A stretch of DNA of 64,000 nt, from positions 1-64,000 of the forward strand of contig JASAND010015484.1 in NCBI GenBank assembly GCA_030248195.1, read 5' to 3'. Each line of letters starts with the position of its first letter. Position 1 is the first letter of the stretch. Made by a program: the position numbers and the translations under genes. The DNA comes from Trissonchulus latispiculum. Its lineage: Eukaryota; Nematoda; Enoplea; Enoplida; Ironidae. The notes below the pieces were generated by a model. The model was given only the letters and a program-made list of their open reading frames with translations. It searched no databases and was not told the origin of the DNA. This document shows, piece by piece, positions 21,289 to 31,761 of this stretch.

Positions 21289-24063
21289 CTGAAAAACAAA
21301 TGCACAATATTCAATTTCAATGAAACTGGGCAAGTACAAACCCTACATTGCACAGTTTTCCGCCGAAGTATTTAAAACATTGTTTTCAATTCCGTATTTG
21401 ATTTTTTGAAAATATTTCATGTCAAAAAGATTTCTTGGAATAAACAAACAACGACAACTCTAATGGCGATTACTCCTCCTATGTGAAATACATAAACAGC
21501 CAGAAGGAAATGATTACAGAACGACAAGATTCGGAAGAAAGAAAATGCCAAAACCTGGAGGGGGAGTTACAAAAAGCAAAATACAAGCAGAACTCACCCT
21601 GTAGGTATCCCGAGGAGTTACAATACTCCCACCTAAAATAATAATAGCCTCGCTGATTTGACCACCATTATCAGATCGAAATAAACTCTGTACGGAGCCA
21701 TTCAATTGAGCAAATGAATCGATGAAAGACTGAATAGCTGACAGTCGGGTCAGATTTTTACAGCTTCGTTGAGGCGGAACTTCTTCATCGTCAACAGGAA
21801 GGGAGGAGTCTTCAGACTTATCCGGATAGGAAAGCTACAACAAACACAACAGCTGTTAAAAAGAGCTGATAGAGTGAAATCAATTAGACCACAAATGCAT
21901 TCAAAGTGAAACGACATGACATGTAGATTTGCGTTAGTATTTATATCTTTTCAAGTGTATACAATAGGTACTTTTCATAAAGTGATAACCGTGAACACTG
22001 CAAAGTTTTGGTCATAATAATACGTGTTCTGCGCTTGGAGCAGTTGGAGCTTGTACGTCCCAGCTCACCGCCTCCTCTTGAGGTCACTCACTAGCCCAGA
22101 ATATGATTTTCCAGTGTTTTTGCCCAAAAAACTGCAAAACACCCGGTTTACCTTTTTCCCAATTTCGCTTCCTGCTCTTGTTTGCTCATAATAAAGGTAA
22201 AGGTAAGGGTAACCCGGGGCGATTCTCTAAACCTAGTCAGGGCAGGGACTAGGGTGTTGGAACTACGGTTGTATTGATGCGGCCTCAAAAGTTTTGATTT
22301 GATTCAGTTAGATTTTTGCCTCTGAAAAATTATCAGATTTGATTCAGTTCGATTTTCTCCACCCGAAAAATGAATTGATTTGATTCAGTTCGATTTTTTC
22401 AATTTGAAAGAATTTTGATTTTGATGCAGTTTTTACCAAAACTGAATTTTGGACTGAACCAGAGGTTGTTGTAGTGAGAACATAAAGATTTCAGGACTTG
22501 TTTTGAGAACATAAAATATTCATTGTTATTCATTCATTCATATTAAAATATTAAATGCCCATTTCTGCCGTAAAGATTCTTAATATAATTTAGACTTCTT
22601 GGCTTTAATGAAATCCTTGCATGCTAATCTTAATCAAAGTTAGACCTAATGTAAAAATAATGATCTAACAGCCTCTCGAAACGCAAAAGGCTAAACAAAG
22701 CAATAATCCTATTCTAGTAAACGCCTGCCAGCCAATACAGTCTACTAAACTAAAAAAATCTTTTGTTAAGATTTTGCTGGTATCTCTGCCGTAAGCACTG
22801 CCCTAGCACAAACAAACCTTAAATGTACATGATAATGGGTTCAACAGTACTCGAAAAGATGCATGTATGAAAAAGTATTTTTCATAGTGCAATGATACTA
22901 AGGAAACTTTTATCATATATTCTGCTAAATCGAAATGTGAATCAAAATAGCATCAAAATCAAAATTACTGATTCATGGACAAAAATATTGATTTGATTCA
23001 GTTCGATTTTGGCTTCTGAAAATACAGTTAGATTTGATTCAGTTCGATTTTTGGCTGTCAAATATTAAATGATTTGATTCAGTTAGATTAATCAAAAATC
23101 AAAAGTCGCATCAAAACACTTTTGATTCGATTCGAATCAAAAATCAAAACAACCGTAGTTGGAACTCATCTCAGGACACTCAGGCCCTGAGCCAGGAGTG
23201 TCACCCGAATGACTGCAACCGTGGACGAGGGGGATATTAAGGATCTTTTCCACAATACCCCCCCCTCAAAACAAACTGGTTGGATTGGAGATATTACATG
23301 ATATACATATACCTCAAAGTAGATGCCCTACAGTTTCCAGTTATCTTTCCACAAATACAGATGGTAATACCCATTAACTAAACAGCGAAGGATAGATAGC
23401 TGAGTTAGCAGGAGCTCATTATATACTTTAATACTATTGGAAATGGACCCACAAAGATTTCGAAGACTGCAAGAATCCTTGAAATTTGGGTGCACTTCTG
23501 GTCATTTCCGGTCATATAGCATAGTACTTGTAGAAATACAGAAAGAAACAGTCGTAGAATTAGCAACTTGATATTCATAAGGCTAGCAAGTTGACGTTCA
23601 TAAGGCATTTGTAATAGTAATAACTTTATCATACGATACATCAAAGTGAAAGTGCGGTCTTAGCTTAACTTTAATCTTCTATCATTAATTCCTCAGTCTT
23701 TAACTTCAACAATATAGTGAAAGGAAAAGAAACGAAAGGACCCGCTTACACTAAGAAATATTTTTGCACTTTACACTCAAAACTGGAAAGACCGAGTGAG
23801 AGGTCAAGAAAATTCGAATATGAGACAATAAAGGCTAGAACTCAGGCTCCTGTCATCACAACGCATTCTTTTGATTAAAACGCAAAAAATCGACGAATGG
23901 TCAAACTAACTTCACTGAGCAAAGTCGGAAAGGCCTGAGTGATCTGATCACGTTCATACATAAGAAACCGCATCAACTCATCCAAAATCTGAGCACAATT
24001 ATGGGAGCAAATGCAGTTGCTAAATTGTAGTTCATGCTCTTCGCATACGGGTGGCTTTGGCAT
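20737..24063 (-). CDS. MAD2L1BP: MAD2L1BP / p31comet orthologue, three coding exons
   Basis: The joined exons 24063-23911, 21834-21598 and 21288-20737 encode about 313 residues, and all junctions are phase 0. In the family, p31comet binds closed MAD2 and recruits it to the AAA+ ATPase TRIP13. This dismantles the mitotic checkpoint complex and silences the spindle checkpoint. The anchors are a Cys-rich N-terminus leading to LMRFLMYERDQI (family helix of the MYQRQQ type), EAIIILGGSIVTPRDTY (family LILLGG...SPKEFY strand), and a C-terminal DNLIWYQ (family DYIWFQ). An acidic/Ser linker (KSEDSSLPVDDEEVPP) and a long Ser-rich insert before the C-terminus make it longer than the human protein (about 274 aa). 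The ATG at 24063-24061 is chosen because an acceptor TTGTTTTAG lies 7 bases upstream, implying a 5' untranslated exon not located here. The assignment is by eye. Confidence 0.75.
21598..21834 (-). CDS. MAD2L1BP: MAD2L1BP coding exon 2
   Basis: This exon has 79 codons, an acceptor GTTTGTTGTAG and a donor GTGAGT, and is phase 0 on both sides. It holds the acidic linker and the EAIIILGGSIVTPRDTY core strand, the strongest family signature in the gene. Confidence 0.8.
22192..23275 (+). repeat. SINE-like repeat, split by a hAT-like insertion
   Basis: The left part (22192-22263) starts GGTAAAGGTAAGGGT. The right part (23158-23275) carries GAGCCAGGAGTGTCACC and ATGACTGCAACCGTGG. The same order (GGTAAAGGT, GAGCCAGGAGTG, ATGACTGCA, GGGGGA) occurs at 47383-47560 and, on the other strand, at 42492-42598. 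The repeat lies in the MAD2L1BP intron. Pol III boxes were not clearly seen, so 'SINE' is inferred from interspersion and length. Confidence 0.55.
22264..23157. mobile_element. hAT-like element with GATTTGATTCAGTTCG repeats
   Basis: The ends are TACGGTTGTATTGATG and AATCAAAACAACCGTA. The exact 8-bp flanks are GTTGGAAC at 22256-22263 and 23158-23165. Multiple subterminal copies of TTTGATTTGATTCAGTTCG occur at both ends in opposite orientation. It is 894 bp and non-coding, and it interrupts a SINE-like repeat inside the MAD2L1BP intron. Confidence 0.9.
23276..23910. other. MAD2L1BP intron sequence, nothing recognised
   Basis: Ordinary AT-rich intron. The 79-codon minus frame (23644-23405) has no splice or family support. 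Confidence 0.5.
23911..24063 (-). CDS. MAD2L1BP: MAD2L1BP coding exon 1
   Basis: Fifty-one codons run from ATG to the donor GTTAGT. The exon probably begins at 24070 after the acceptor TTGTTTTAG. It encodes CICSHNCAQILDELMRFLMY, aligned with the MAD2-binding-fold helix of p31comet. Confidence 0.75.
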
Positions 24064-24212
24064 GATTATCCTAAAACAATAAGGAAGCAATTATATATTA
24101 AAGATTGAACATTAGTTAGTTTGTTTACCAAATAGACAAAAATTGTGAAATATTTGAAACCTTTGGCTTTTATACGATTAAAATTAAGAAAAATTACTGA
24201 AAATAGCTACAA

Positions 24213-25543
24213 CTAAAGTCTGACCAAAAAATGTAGAAAGCGAAATTGTTTTCTTTATGTCTCAAAAACGCTTCAAGATAGCTACCATAAAGTATATATT
24301 TTCTGAACCGGACTGATGAGATCTTTCTTTTCGTGAAAAATTTTTTGAAATTTCCCGTGCGATTTCAAAGGGCGCAGCTTTTATATGTTCAGAAAGATTG
24401 GTACATGGTAATGCCGCGATTTTTTCACGAAAATTTTCTCCTTGCCTGAAACTCCTATACACCAAATTTCAACTTTTTTGGATGAAAACTGCGTGAGTTA
24501 TTAAATTTTTTCGATTTTCAAAATCCTTTGATCTTTGCCGCTTTTTCGACTTTGACTGGCTATTACTCGTGACTCGCTCAGTGGAAAAATTTTTCGATTA
24601 GATTTTCAGGACCGCCTAGGCATCACCCTTGACCTGATATAAGTGGTATTTCAAAATTTGAAAGTCCATTTTTTCGAAAAATACCACTTTTTGACCCAAA
24701 ATTTCGGTATAGCGATTCTAGCAAAAGTGAGTAAAAATAGCATAATCATAAAGTTCAATTTGAGGTGACTCCAACGATATAAAGCTTTCGTGGCTAGGAC
24801 TTATATTACGTCCGCAATGATTTTTCAAACAATTTTCCTTATTTCAGCTGGTTTTTGACCGTCTTTGATGTTGCCGCCTTGATTGCAAGTGTCAACTAGC
24901 AAAAACCACCTGAAATAGGGAAAATTGTTTGAAAAATCATTGCGGACGTAATATAAGTCGTAGCCACGAAAGCTTTATATCGTTGGAGTCACCTTAGATT
25001 GAACTTTATGATTATGCTATTTTTACTCACTTTTGCTAGAATCGCTATACCGAAATTTTGGGTCAAAAAGTGGTATTTTTCGAAAAAATCTTTCAAATTT
25101 TGAAATACCACTTATATCAGGTCAAGGGTGACGCCTAGGCGGCCCTGAAAATCTAATCGAAAATTTTTTCCACTGAGCGAGTCACGAGTAATAGCCAGTC
25201 AAAGTCGAAAAAGCGGCAAAGATCAAAGGATTTTGAAAATGGAAAAAATTGAATAACTCACGCAATTTTCAACCAAAAAAGTTGAAATTTGGTGTATAGT
25301 AGTTTCAGGCAAGGGGAAAATTTTCCTGAAAGAATCGCGGCATTACCATGTACCAATCTTTCTGGACATATAAAAGCGGCGCCCTTTGAAATCGCACGGG
25401 AAATTTCAAAAAACTTTTTTCACGAAAAGAAAGATCTCATCAGTACGGTTCAGAAAATATATACTTTATGGTAGTTATCTTGAAGCGTTTTTGAGATATA
25501 AAGAAAACAATTTCGCTTTCTACATTTTTTGGTCAGACTTTAG
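24213..25543. repeat. 1.33-kb near-perfect palindrome (foldback element)
   Basis: Arms of about 650 bp (24213-24870 and 24890-25543) are reverse complements with only scattered differences. The outer ends are CTAAAGTCTGACCAAAAAAT and its complement. The loop is about 40 bp around 24880. It lies just upstream of the first MAD2L1BP exon. There is no coding capacity and no target duplication was identified. Confidence 0.85.
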
Positions 25544-26110
25544 GTGTGTTTAAGTTACAATTTTGAAACTAGCTTAAAACACCGGCACATCGAAACATTG
25601 GAAAAAATTGGGAAAATGGTAAAATTCGACAGTCTTTAGGGTTATCGGGCGCGGGAAGGTCAAAATTTATTGGTGGAACTTTTTATGGAAGGGGTCACCT
25701 CGATTAGGGATCTGCCGAATGGAGAGACCACTCCCCCCTCCTGAAAGTAATAAAGTTACTAACACGGTAAGACTTAAGGGAACTTGAGACGAAAGTGTGG
25801 CGAAAGATAGGTGCACATCTCCAGACCAGCCGAGGACACGGCACGACCACAAGCAAGACAAATGGGAAAGCTGCTGCTCTCTCAACTATTTTTGATCAAG
25901 TATTAAAACGTTTAACTGCTGTCTGCAAATATATTTGCTAGGCCAAAAATGGTGAAGCACCAAGCCATAAAAATTATATATATTGAAGTTGGAAGCGTGC
26001 CGCGGGTGATTTTTGGGTTCTGGATTGCAATAATTTCGATCTGACTTAAATCTCAGTTTTTTCTTTATCTCAGCCAAACTTAACAGTGCAAAAGCCCATT
26101 AATATACGTG
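25544..26110. other. Unassigned DNA, no gene seen
   Basis: Short open frames only. No repeat boundary was recognised. Confidence 0.4.
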
Positions 26111-26118
26111 ACATTTAG

Positions 26119-26432
26119 TAGTGTTGTTGACCGGCCAAAATTTTCATCGGTCGCCGTTACCGTGCGGCCGACATTCTGAAGCCGGCCAGACCGGCCTACC
26201 GTTCGCCGGCCTGAAACGGCAGGCTGACGAATCGAAGATTAAAAATGGCCGGCCGGCTGACCCATGAGTGCCAGAAGATACCAGGATTTGAAAATGTATC
26301 AGCAGGATTTAAAATCGATTTATTGAGAAAATTCTGATAAACCACTGAAATACAAGCGCGGCCAGCCGGCCGTCTAGTCGAGTTCACCTCTTGGACGGCG
26401 ACGGTTTTCCTGCCGGTCGATCAACAGCACCA
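26119..26432. mobile_element. Small hAT-like element, GGCCGG-rich arms
   Basis: The ends are TAGTGTTGTTGACCGGCC and CGGTCGATCAACAGCACCA. The exact 8-bp flanks are ACATTTAG at 26111-26118 and 26433-26440. Subterminal CCGGCC repeats dominate the arms. It is 314 bp and non-coding. A truncated relative is at 32170-32266. Confidence 0.88.
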
Positions 26433-26646
26433 ACATTTAGAATTTGTCTGAAGGTATGCAAACTTCGAATCGATTCAGTTTTTGCTTAAACTTTCCGTCA
26501 GAAAAACTACTATATCACTACGTAAACTGAGATTTTACTCTCCTCGTTAAACTGAAATTGTTTCCGTACACAATTTTAGTTTCAATTTTAGTGGCCAATC
26601 CAAAATAATTTGTTTCAGTTGACGGAAGAAAATAGAACAACACTGG

Positions 26647-27495
26647 TTTGCACCAAATGTGGTTAGCAAATGGTTAGCGGATTTGCTGCTAACCATTTGG
26701 TTAACTATAAGTTAACCGCAAACTATTTTGCACCAAATGTGGTTAACTTAACCACTTGCTAACCAAATGCTAAGCAAGTGGTTAACATGTGGTTGGCTAA
26801 CCCTGCTCTTGAGCAGCGTTAACCACGAACTTAGTGAATTTTCACGTTATGGCAAGAAACTTACAGACCAAACCGTAGAACTAAGAAAGAATAAATGGAT
26901 GTATATTCATGTCGGAGTCGGAGTCTATACAACATGTTGAAGTGATCCAATATTTTTGCGAGATTCATATGGTAAGATATGTTAAATATCTTCGATTGCT
27001 CAAATCTGTAGTGTTCTTGAAAAGTACTTGTATTCGAATTATAATTTTTGTGGAGTTTGTGGATTATCACAAAATGTCGCTGCTTTTATATGATCTTTAT
27101 CCTTTACTAATTGCATAGTGAGATTTTGTCCCACGAATGTGTTTGTACCTACTTTATAAATAATTATAAAAGTTAGTTTTCGTATAGACTGAAGGCACAA
27201 GATAGGAATTATTTAGATACACGACACTGAAATGTGTTTAGTCGTGAGTGAAGCTTTTTAAAATTTCAATGTAATTCATTGGATAAACGAGTGCAGCGGT
27301 CTAATTTGATTGGTTCAGAGAAGTCCCGCCTCAAGCTCCTGCTAACCATTTGCTAACCATATGGTTGACTAACCATATGGTTGACTAACCATTTGCTAAC
27401 CACATTGGTGCAAGGAAGTTACTGCTAACCATATGGTTATGGTTAGCAAATGGTTAGTTAACCATTTTGTTAGCAAATAACCATATTGTGAAGTT
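26647..27495. mobile_element. Element with TGGTTAGCAAATGGTTA subterminal repeats
   Basis: The left end reads TTTGCACCAAATGTGGTTAG and the right end reads ACCATATTGTGAAGTT. Both ends hold clusters of GGTTAGC/GCTAACC and ACCATTTGCTAACC repeats. The central about 500 bp is AT-rich. No target duplication was found. A 46-bp piece at 30491-30536 has both end sequences directly joined. Confidence 0.6.
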
Positions 27496-27577
27496 GGCAC
27501 CGACAGGAAAGATATAAATTATTCATGAGCTGCTAAGCCTAAGTGAATTAAGATTACATTTTGACAAACGTTCAATG

Positions 27578-28832
27578 TAGTGATGTTTCAGTCACTGAAA
27601 CTGAAACTGAAACTAGGTTTCAGTCTCTACATGTTTCAGTTTCAGTCACTGAAACTGAAACTGAAACTGAAACTGAAAGTATTTGGGAAAGTGGACTGAA
27701 ACTGAAACTGAAACTGAAAAGATTTAAGTTGTCCGACTGAAACTGAAACTGAAACTATATTCGAAACTGAACTGAAACTGGAACTGAAACTGAAACGATC
27801 CTAATTCTAGGACTGAAACTGAAACTGAAACTAGTATAATCTGAAACCATTTCAGTCCCAGCGTAAAACCTGATGCTCTTCTTGCTCGCTGGAACTGAAA
27901 CAGGTTTCAGTTCATGCTGAGACTGAAACTAGTAGTTTCAGTCTCAGCGTAAGAAACGTCATTTCAGTCTCTGCGTATGCTTAAGTTCCTTGAAAAGGCT
28001 ATTGCAACTTTTTCCATAATAGTTTTTTCTTGCGAAGGATGGAATGTATTCGTCCAATTTTAGCCATCATATTATATATTAGGTAGCAGTATATATTACT
28101 TTTAGATAATTTACTGTCAGCTTATCAGATAAAACTAAGAAGTTGTGTTACAGTATAATTGCTTTAGGTATATAGTATTCAAAGCATACAATCTACGGCT
28201 TTAGAGGCAAAGCATTCAGTTACAGCAATAAACCATTATTTTCCTCGAAACCATTATATACATTTTGGAGGGATGTATGCTTTGAAGCAAATCACCAAAG
28301 CTATTTTAGATATTTAACTAAAAAGAAAGTCAATGCAGCAAAGGAAGCAATTATTTCACAGCGGATCTTATATTTTATTTGTCTTTACTAAGAAAATGAT
28401 TGTATAACCAAGGAATTGCAAGTAAAATACATATGAGATGAAGTTTTATTTATAACTGATATAGAAGCTTGAATATAAAAGTAAGACTGCGCTTCAACAA
28501 TTTTAAATACCAAATACATTTGGAAACTGAAATTTTAATTTTTTGCTATGACTTCCTTTACTGAAACTATTTTAATACTCGGACTGAAACTGAAACTATT
28601 TTACCTTGCCGACTGAAACTGAAACTATTTTGCGTCACCGACTGAAACTGAAACTGAAATTATTTTGGGATGACGACTGAAACTGAAACTGAAATAATTT
28701 TGGGATGACGACTGAAACTGAAACTGAAACTGAAATTATTTTTGGTATCCGACTGAAACTGAAAGTAGTTTAGGTTGCCGACTGAAACTGAAACTGAAAC
28801 TGAAACTAAAATGGGCTACTGAAACAACACTA
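27578..28832. mobile_element. hAT-like element with ACTGAA/TTTCAG arrays
   Basis: The ends are TAGTGATGTTTCAGTCAC and ACTGAAACAACACTA. The exact 8-bp flanks are GTTCAATG at 27570-27577 and 28833-28840. Both subterminal regions (27590-27960 and 28570-28820) are arrays of ACTGAAACTGAAACT blocks separated by 10-20 bp spacers. The centre is non-coding AT-rich DNA. It belongs to the same family as 16536-16987. Confidence 0.9.
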
Positions 28833-28840
28833 GTTCAATG

Positions 28841-29764
28841 ATTTTAACATTACTTCTGTCTAAATTCATAGGTCTGGCTAGCTAGTTGTTGAGATTCTCC
28901 ATATTGGGTTGGTTTGACGCAGTTGTGGGAATAAGTTGTTGAAGAGCGGTTGGGTTTTGTCAAGTAGGTTCGAGTTGGGGAAATTTGTGTTGGGTTATAA
29001 TTGGGCTACCTTTGTCGCATAGTCGGCTTTTGCCGGGCGTTTGGTTAGTATTTTGTATTTTTGATAATGTTTACACTCGTGGTTAAAATTAATGTTTTGT
29101 TCTAATCTTGTCATCAAGTTTTGTTTAAAAGTCAATAAACCGTTGAAAGTGAAAAGTGAAAGCTCGACAGTTAAACTCCCCTTTTCTGGAGGATTTACAT
29201 GTATGTTACATTCTCAGGTGGACAGCAAAGAAATACCCCTCCTCTCGGCGAATTTCTCCACAAGGAGTACTAAAAACTTGCTCTCACTAGCGGTAAGAAA
29301 TTCGGTTACAAGGAGTAGAAAAAGTGGCCAAAAATAAGTTTCCAGACTCAAATTTCAAATTTTCCAGCTTCGCCGGATTTTTTTACTGGAACATCGCTGT
29401 GGTTTGCTAAAAATCGAACAAAGAATGTTGGTTTTTATTAAAAATCGCTGTTAATATAGAATTTGCAAAAATTGGTGAAAATAAGCAAATTTAGCTTAAA
29501 AACTGCGTTCTGACAAAAATTGCTTCCACAAGTACACACGTTACCACAAGGATCAGTCAAGTTTTACTTTGACCTCCCGTTCTGGTATGTTTACGTTATA
29601 TCAAGAGTACATAATGATAAGGGCTGTCTATTCATTCACCCACTAAAAACTGTTTTTTATAACAAAAAACTTTTTGTTATCCGATTTTTTTGTTCTCTTA
29701 TTCCATTATTTTTTTTACAAACTGTTTTTTCTCAGTAATAACTTTACAATTACATTTTTAATGA
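28841..29764. other. Unassigned DNA with one stray MITE end
   Basis: No gene was seen. CAAGAGTACATAATGATAAG at 29602-29621 matches the terminus of the 7-bp-TSD MITE family, but no partner end is nearby, so it is a truncated copy. Confidence 0.5.
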
Positions 29765-30082
29765 AAAAAACATGTTTTTCTTTCATCAAGATCTTCTCTC
29801 TTCGCCCGGCCCTAAGACCGCCCGTCAGCCCGTCCAGATAAAAACCCTATCTTTAACACATGAAATCTTTGACGGGCGATGCAGACGGGCGGATAAGTGC
29901 CGCCCGTCAACTTTTCAAAGAAAAAGTTTTTTAATGCAAAAAACATGTTTTCTTTCATCAAGATCTTCTCTATTCGCCAGGCCCTAAGACCGCCCGTCCA
30001 GATAAAAAACCCTATCTTTAACACATGAAATCTTTGACGGGCGATGCAGACGGGCGGATAATTACCGCCCGTCAACTTTTCA
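29765..30082 (+). repeat. Two direct copies of a ~160-bp unit
   Basis: Two units (about 29765-29925 and 29935-30082) each run from a poly-A and CATGTTTT segment through TCATCAAGATCTTCTCT to CCGCCCGTCAACTTTTCAA. Each has internal ACGGGCG inverted repeats. No coding role is evident. Confidence 0.75.
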
Positions 30083-30880
30083 ACGTATCAGTTAGCTTAA
30101 ATTTTTAAACTTTAAGAAAACCTTTTTTACTTTTTCGGCAAACTTCGGCAAGTTGGATTAATTTCCATATTTCAGCTACCCATCTCAATACACTATATTG
30201 TAAAGTAGTTTGGAAGCTTTAAATCAAAGTTTATTTTTAATTATTGACATTTTTTAATAAATTTAACAACATAGTAATCGCATACCACTCGAAAAATTTT
30301 GCGGGTATCTTGCGGGTAACAGTTGGCTACGGGTCGCGGGCGGGGCGGGTACCAGCGTGCGGGTAACGGGGCGGGGCGGGCGGCCAAAATGGTACCCGCT
30401 TCCAACTCTGTGTTCACCTGTAGTTTTTGGATCTTAACTTAGTGCATCAAAGTCAGACAACAACATTTTTACTAAGTTCAGTATAGTCAAACTTCACAAT
30501 ATGGTTAGCAAATGGTTAACCACATTTGGTGCAAACGGCCGCAAGTTTCAGTTCAGTTGGCAATGCTTTCAGTTCATTCAAAGAAGTGCAGTCTCTAACC
30601 ACCAGATTTAATACTATGCATGCATAAGTCGATGATTATTCTGGCTCTCCTAACGAAATAGCGGGAGTGACTGAAACCGAAGCCTATACATCCCAAGACC
30701 TAGCTTCAGTGACATCACTAACTGGGGTTATACTGGAACTACATACTGCCAAAGCACAATGTAATGTAGCCTGATGGCGGCAAGCGACTGCATCCATGAA
30801 GGCATATTCTTCGATCAAACGCGGAGCCTAATCAAACAGCAATTCTTTCCATGAACACAAAACAGACCACATGTTCAAAT
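30083..30880. other. Intergenic DNA downstream of TTC14
   Basis: A short GC-rich patch of GGGTAACGGGGCGGG repeats (30300-30410) ends GCTTCCAACTCTG and looks like a degenerate hAT-like terminus. The rest shows nothing recognised apart from the 46-bp fragment at 30491-30536. Confidence 0.4.
30491..30536. mobile_element. 46-bp remnant joining both ends of the GGTTAGC element
   Basis: The sequence begins ACTTCACAATATGGTTAGC and ends AACCACATTTGGTGCAAA. These are the two ends of the 26647-27495 element, in inverted orientation, with essentially the whole interior missing. Confidence 0.6.
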
Positions 30881-30886
30881 TTTATT
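30881..30886 (-). terminator. Candidate TTC14 poly(A) signal
   Basis: AATAAA on the minus strand lies about 100 bases after the TTC14 stop codon, a normal distance for a 3' untranslated region. Confidence 0.5.
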
Positions 30887-30986
30887 TTTAACAGCAACTG
30901 ACAATAAATTTACGAGTAGAATAAATACCAAAGATGCATAATAAAACAGAAGTAGAATTCAAAACTAAAATTTTGAAACAAATTGT

Positions 30987-31761
30987 TTATTTTACATTAG
31001 ACGGAGGTTTGGCCTTTCCACTTTTTAGGTTTTTGACAAATTTTTCTATTTCGCCCAGCTTTTTCTTCAGTTCTTTATCGGCAGAGCTTGGACCAGAATT
31101 TGTGGTAGCAGGACAACTTTCCTTTCCAGTTCCAGATTTCCGAGCAGATAAATTGGAATTACCCGATTTCGATGGCTCGTGGTGGAACGCACGGTTCTGC
31201 TGAAGTGCTTTTTTGGAGATATAGGCCTTTGTTTTGGAAAAACTATCACTGACACGTCTGCTTTGACTACCCCTAAAACCGTTCGATTTACTTCCACTTG
31301 GCCGCGACTCCTCCTTCTTCGGAGAATGTTTCCGAACCCTTTTCGATTTAGAGCGATGTCTGCTTCGATCGGGACTGGAATTATCGCTATTTGAGCTGTC
31401 GCTGCCGCTGTCGCTTTTGGAGCTGTCACTGTCCGATTCGCTTGACGACGAAGATCTGGATTTCCGTCGTGACCGGGACCGAGAAATTCGTCTCTTCGTT
31501 ACTTCAGGATTCTTTCGCTTTCCACGATAGCTAGAAGGTACCGAAGCCACAGCAGATTTAGCTTCAACTTTTCGTTGATAAGCTTCCAGTCTAGCTTCAA
31601 GGGAAAGGTTGGCAGGGTCAACATCCGCAGAGGGCCGGCCCCTGTCAGCGCGAGCTGTACAGTCTTGAGTTGACTTCGAAACTGACAACGGCAGAGTAGT
31701 TTGAATTTGGTCAGCTTTAGAAGGACGTGTTTCACGAATCTCATCATCGCTGCCCACATTG
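30987..31761 (-). CDS. TTC14: TTC14 terminal exon, Arg/Ser-rich tail
   Basis: The exon follows the acceptor TTAAATGTTATAG and encodes 258 codons including the stop. LSLEARLEAYQRKVEAK leads into RRISRSRSRRKSRSSSSSES, Ser/Asp repeats, and a C-terminal helix (KKKLGEIEKFVKNLKS). RS-type tails of this kind are found in TTC14 and in splicing-associated proteins. Confidence 0.85.
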
